This document shows, one piece after another, positions 63,412 to 64,000 of a stretch of DNA of 64,000 nucleotides (the stretch's first letter is position 1; each line of letters opens with the position of its first letter). Below the pieces are notes generated by a model. The model worked only from the letters and a program-made list of their open reading frames with translations, ran no database searches and was not told where the DNA came from. Source of the stretch: Nostoc sp. TCL26-01 (GTDB lineage: Bacteria; Cyanobacteriota; Cyanobacteriia; Cyanobacteriales; Nostocaceae); assembly GCF_013393945.1 (NCBI RefSeq), contig NZ_CP040297.1, forward strand, positions 1,206,001 to 1,270,000, in the 5' to 3' direction. The position numbers were made by a program, and so were the translations under genes.

Positions 63412-64000
63412 ATGACCACTGTTTTAGCCATCGAAACTAGTTGTGATGAAACTGCCGTGGCGATTGTTAAGAATCGTCAAGTTTGCGGCAGTATTATAGC
63501 CTCACAAATCCCTGTCCACCAGCAATATGGGGGAGTAGTACCGGAAGTCGCTTCTCGTCAGCACTTAGAAACGATCAATGAGGCGATCGCTCAAGCAATG
63601 AGAGAAGCAGAATTAGATTGGGGAAAAATCGATGCGATCGCTGCCACTTGTGCGCCGGGACTGGTAGGAGCGCTATTAGTGGGGCTAACGGCTGCCAAAA
63701 CTTTAGCAATTTTACATAACAAGCCATTTTTGGGAGTTCATCACCTCGAAGGTCACATCTATGCGACTTATTTGAGTGAGCCAACTTTAGATCCCCCTTT
63801 TCTTAGCTTACTAGTTTCTGGCGGACACACAAGCTTAATTTACGTTAAGGAATGTGGTCAGTATGAAACACTAGGGGAAACCCGTGATGATGCGGCGGGT
63901 GAAGCTTTTGATAAAGTCGCTAGGTTATTAAAGCTGGGTTATCCCGGTGGCCCCATCATTGACAAACTAGCTCAAACCGGAAATCCCCAAGCCTTTGCCC
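63412..64000 (+). CDS. tsaD: tRNA N6-adenosine threonylcarbamoyltransferase, 3' end outside the window
   Basis: The first 196 codons of TsaD, which transfers threonylcarbamoyl to A37 of ANN-reading tRNAs with TsaB and TsaE. The ASKHA-fold motifs are present: [15 protein letters not shown], the metal-binding [12 protein letters not shown], and [12 protein letters not shown], then [19 protein letters not shown]. actcagc/actcatt STRR units run up to the ATG, so there is no clear ribosome binding site. It is truncated only by the window edge. Confidence 0.97.
   Translation, partial: MTTVLAIETSCDETAVAIVKNRQVCGSIIASQIPVHQQYGGVVPEVASRQHLETINEAIAQAMREAELDWGKIDAIAATCAPGLVGALLVGLTAAKTLAILHNKPFLGVHHLEGHIYATYLSEPTLDPPFLSLLVSGGHTSLIYVKECGQYETLGETRDDAAGEAFDKVARLLKLGYPGGPIIDKLAQTGNPQAFA

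Noticed and set aside
1..64000. tRNA, rRNA, tmRNA or RNase P genes
   Set aside because: I found no cloverleaf or conserved core of these RNAs by eye; a covariance search would be needed to exclude them.

Overview
The window comes from a filamentous, heterocyst-type cyanobacterium close to Nostoc/Anabaena. The evidence is the photosystem I genes (psaE, psaF, psaJ, psaL), ndhO, a plastid-lipid-associated (fibrillin) protein, a xisH/xisI pair, the very many GCGATCGC (HIP1) octamers, and the short tandemly repeated heptamers (STRR) typical of this group. No rRNA or tRNA gene and no CRISPR array was seen.

Layout. 0-8.3 kb is accessory: an inward-rectifier K+ channel cut by the window edge, small unknown genes, a broken Phd antitoxin, an AbfB-domain secreted protein, xisH/xisI, a DUF6887/DUF6888 pair, a 1085-residue RTX protein and a UPF0175/DUF3368 toxin-antitoxin pair. 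8.8-12.9 kb is a tight four-gene operon: a Cys/His-rich HTH-like protein, a DUF1822-like protein, a CHAT protease fused to about eight membrane helices, and a CPBP membrane protease. 13-21.7 kb holds pgi, a RelE-like pair, a lone TnpB element, livM-livG, an ArsR regulator and an FAD monooxygenase. 21.8-30.7 kb holds a 63-bp tandem repeat, an LRR-Roc-COR-TIR protein, an RluA-type pseudouridine synthase, a TetR-controlled module and an amino-acid-binding lipoprotein. 30.7-41.7 kb is mostly core genes: mraY, DUF3134, fibrillin, psaE, mutM, ndhO, birA, an M23 peptidase, ribE, a bifunctional nuclease, an aldo/keto reductase and an ASCH protein.

41.8-57.8 kb is rich in proteases and signalling proteins: TPR-CHAT (-), an RTX protein with an HELTH metalloprotease-like head and six FG-GAP-like repeats, a Ser/Thr kinase with a YARHG tail, several toxin-antitoxin genes, a second TPR-CHAT (+) and a secreted trypsin-like protease. 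The second CHAT gene and the trypsin gene carry duplicated copies of the same divergent antitoxin plus upstream block. 57.9-64 kb holds a Uma2 nuclease, a C5 DNA methyltransferase, remA-like and gmk, then psaL, psaJ, psaF and the start of tsaD.

The strongest structural theme is repeat DNA. One MITE-like element occurs three times, always between convergent genes. Another, 156 bp long, occurs twice almost unchanged. A palindromic element has been captured in frame inside two unrelated proteins, a compound STRR repeat in frame inside birA and mutM, and an STRR array runs right into the livM start codon. The best candidates for an undescribed system are the four-gene CHAT/CPBP operon, the LRR-Roc-COR-TIR protein, and the CHAT plus trypsin block with duplicated control regions. 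Their link to immunity or programmed death is inference from domain content.
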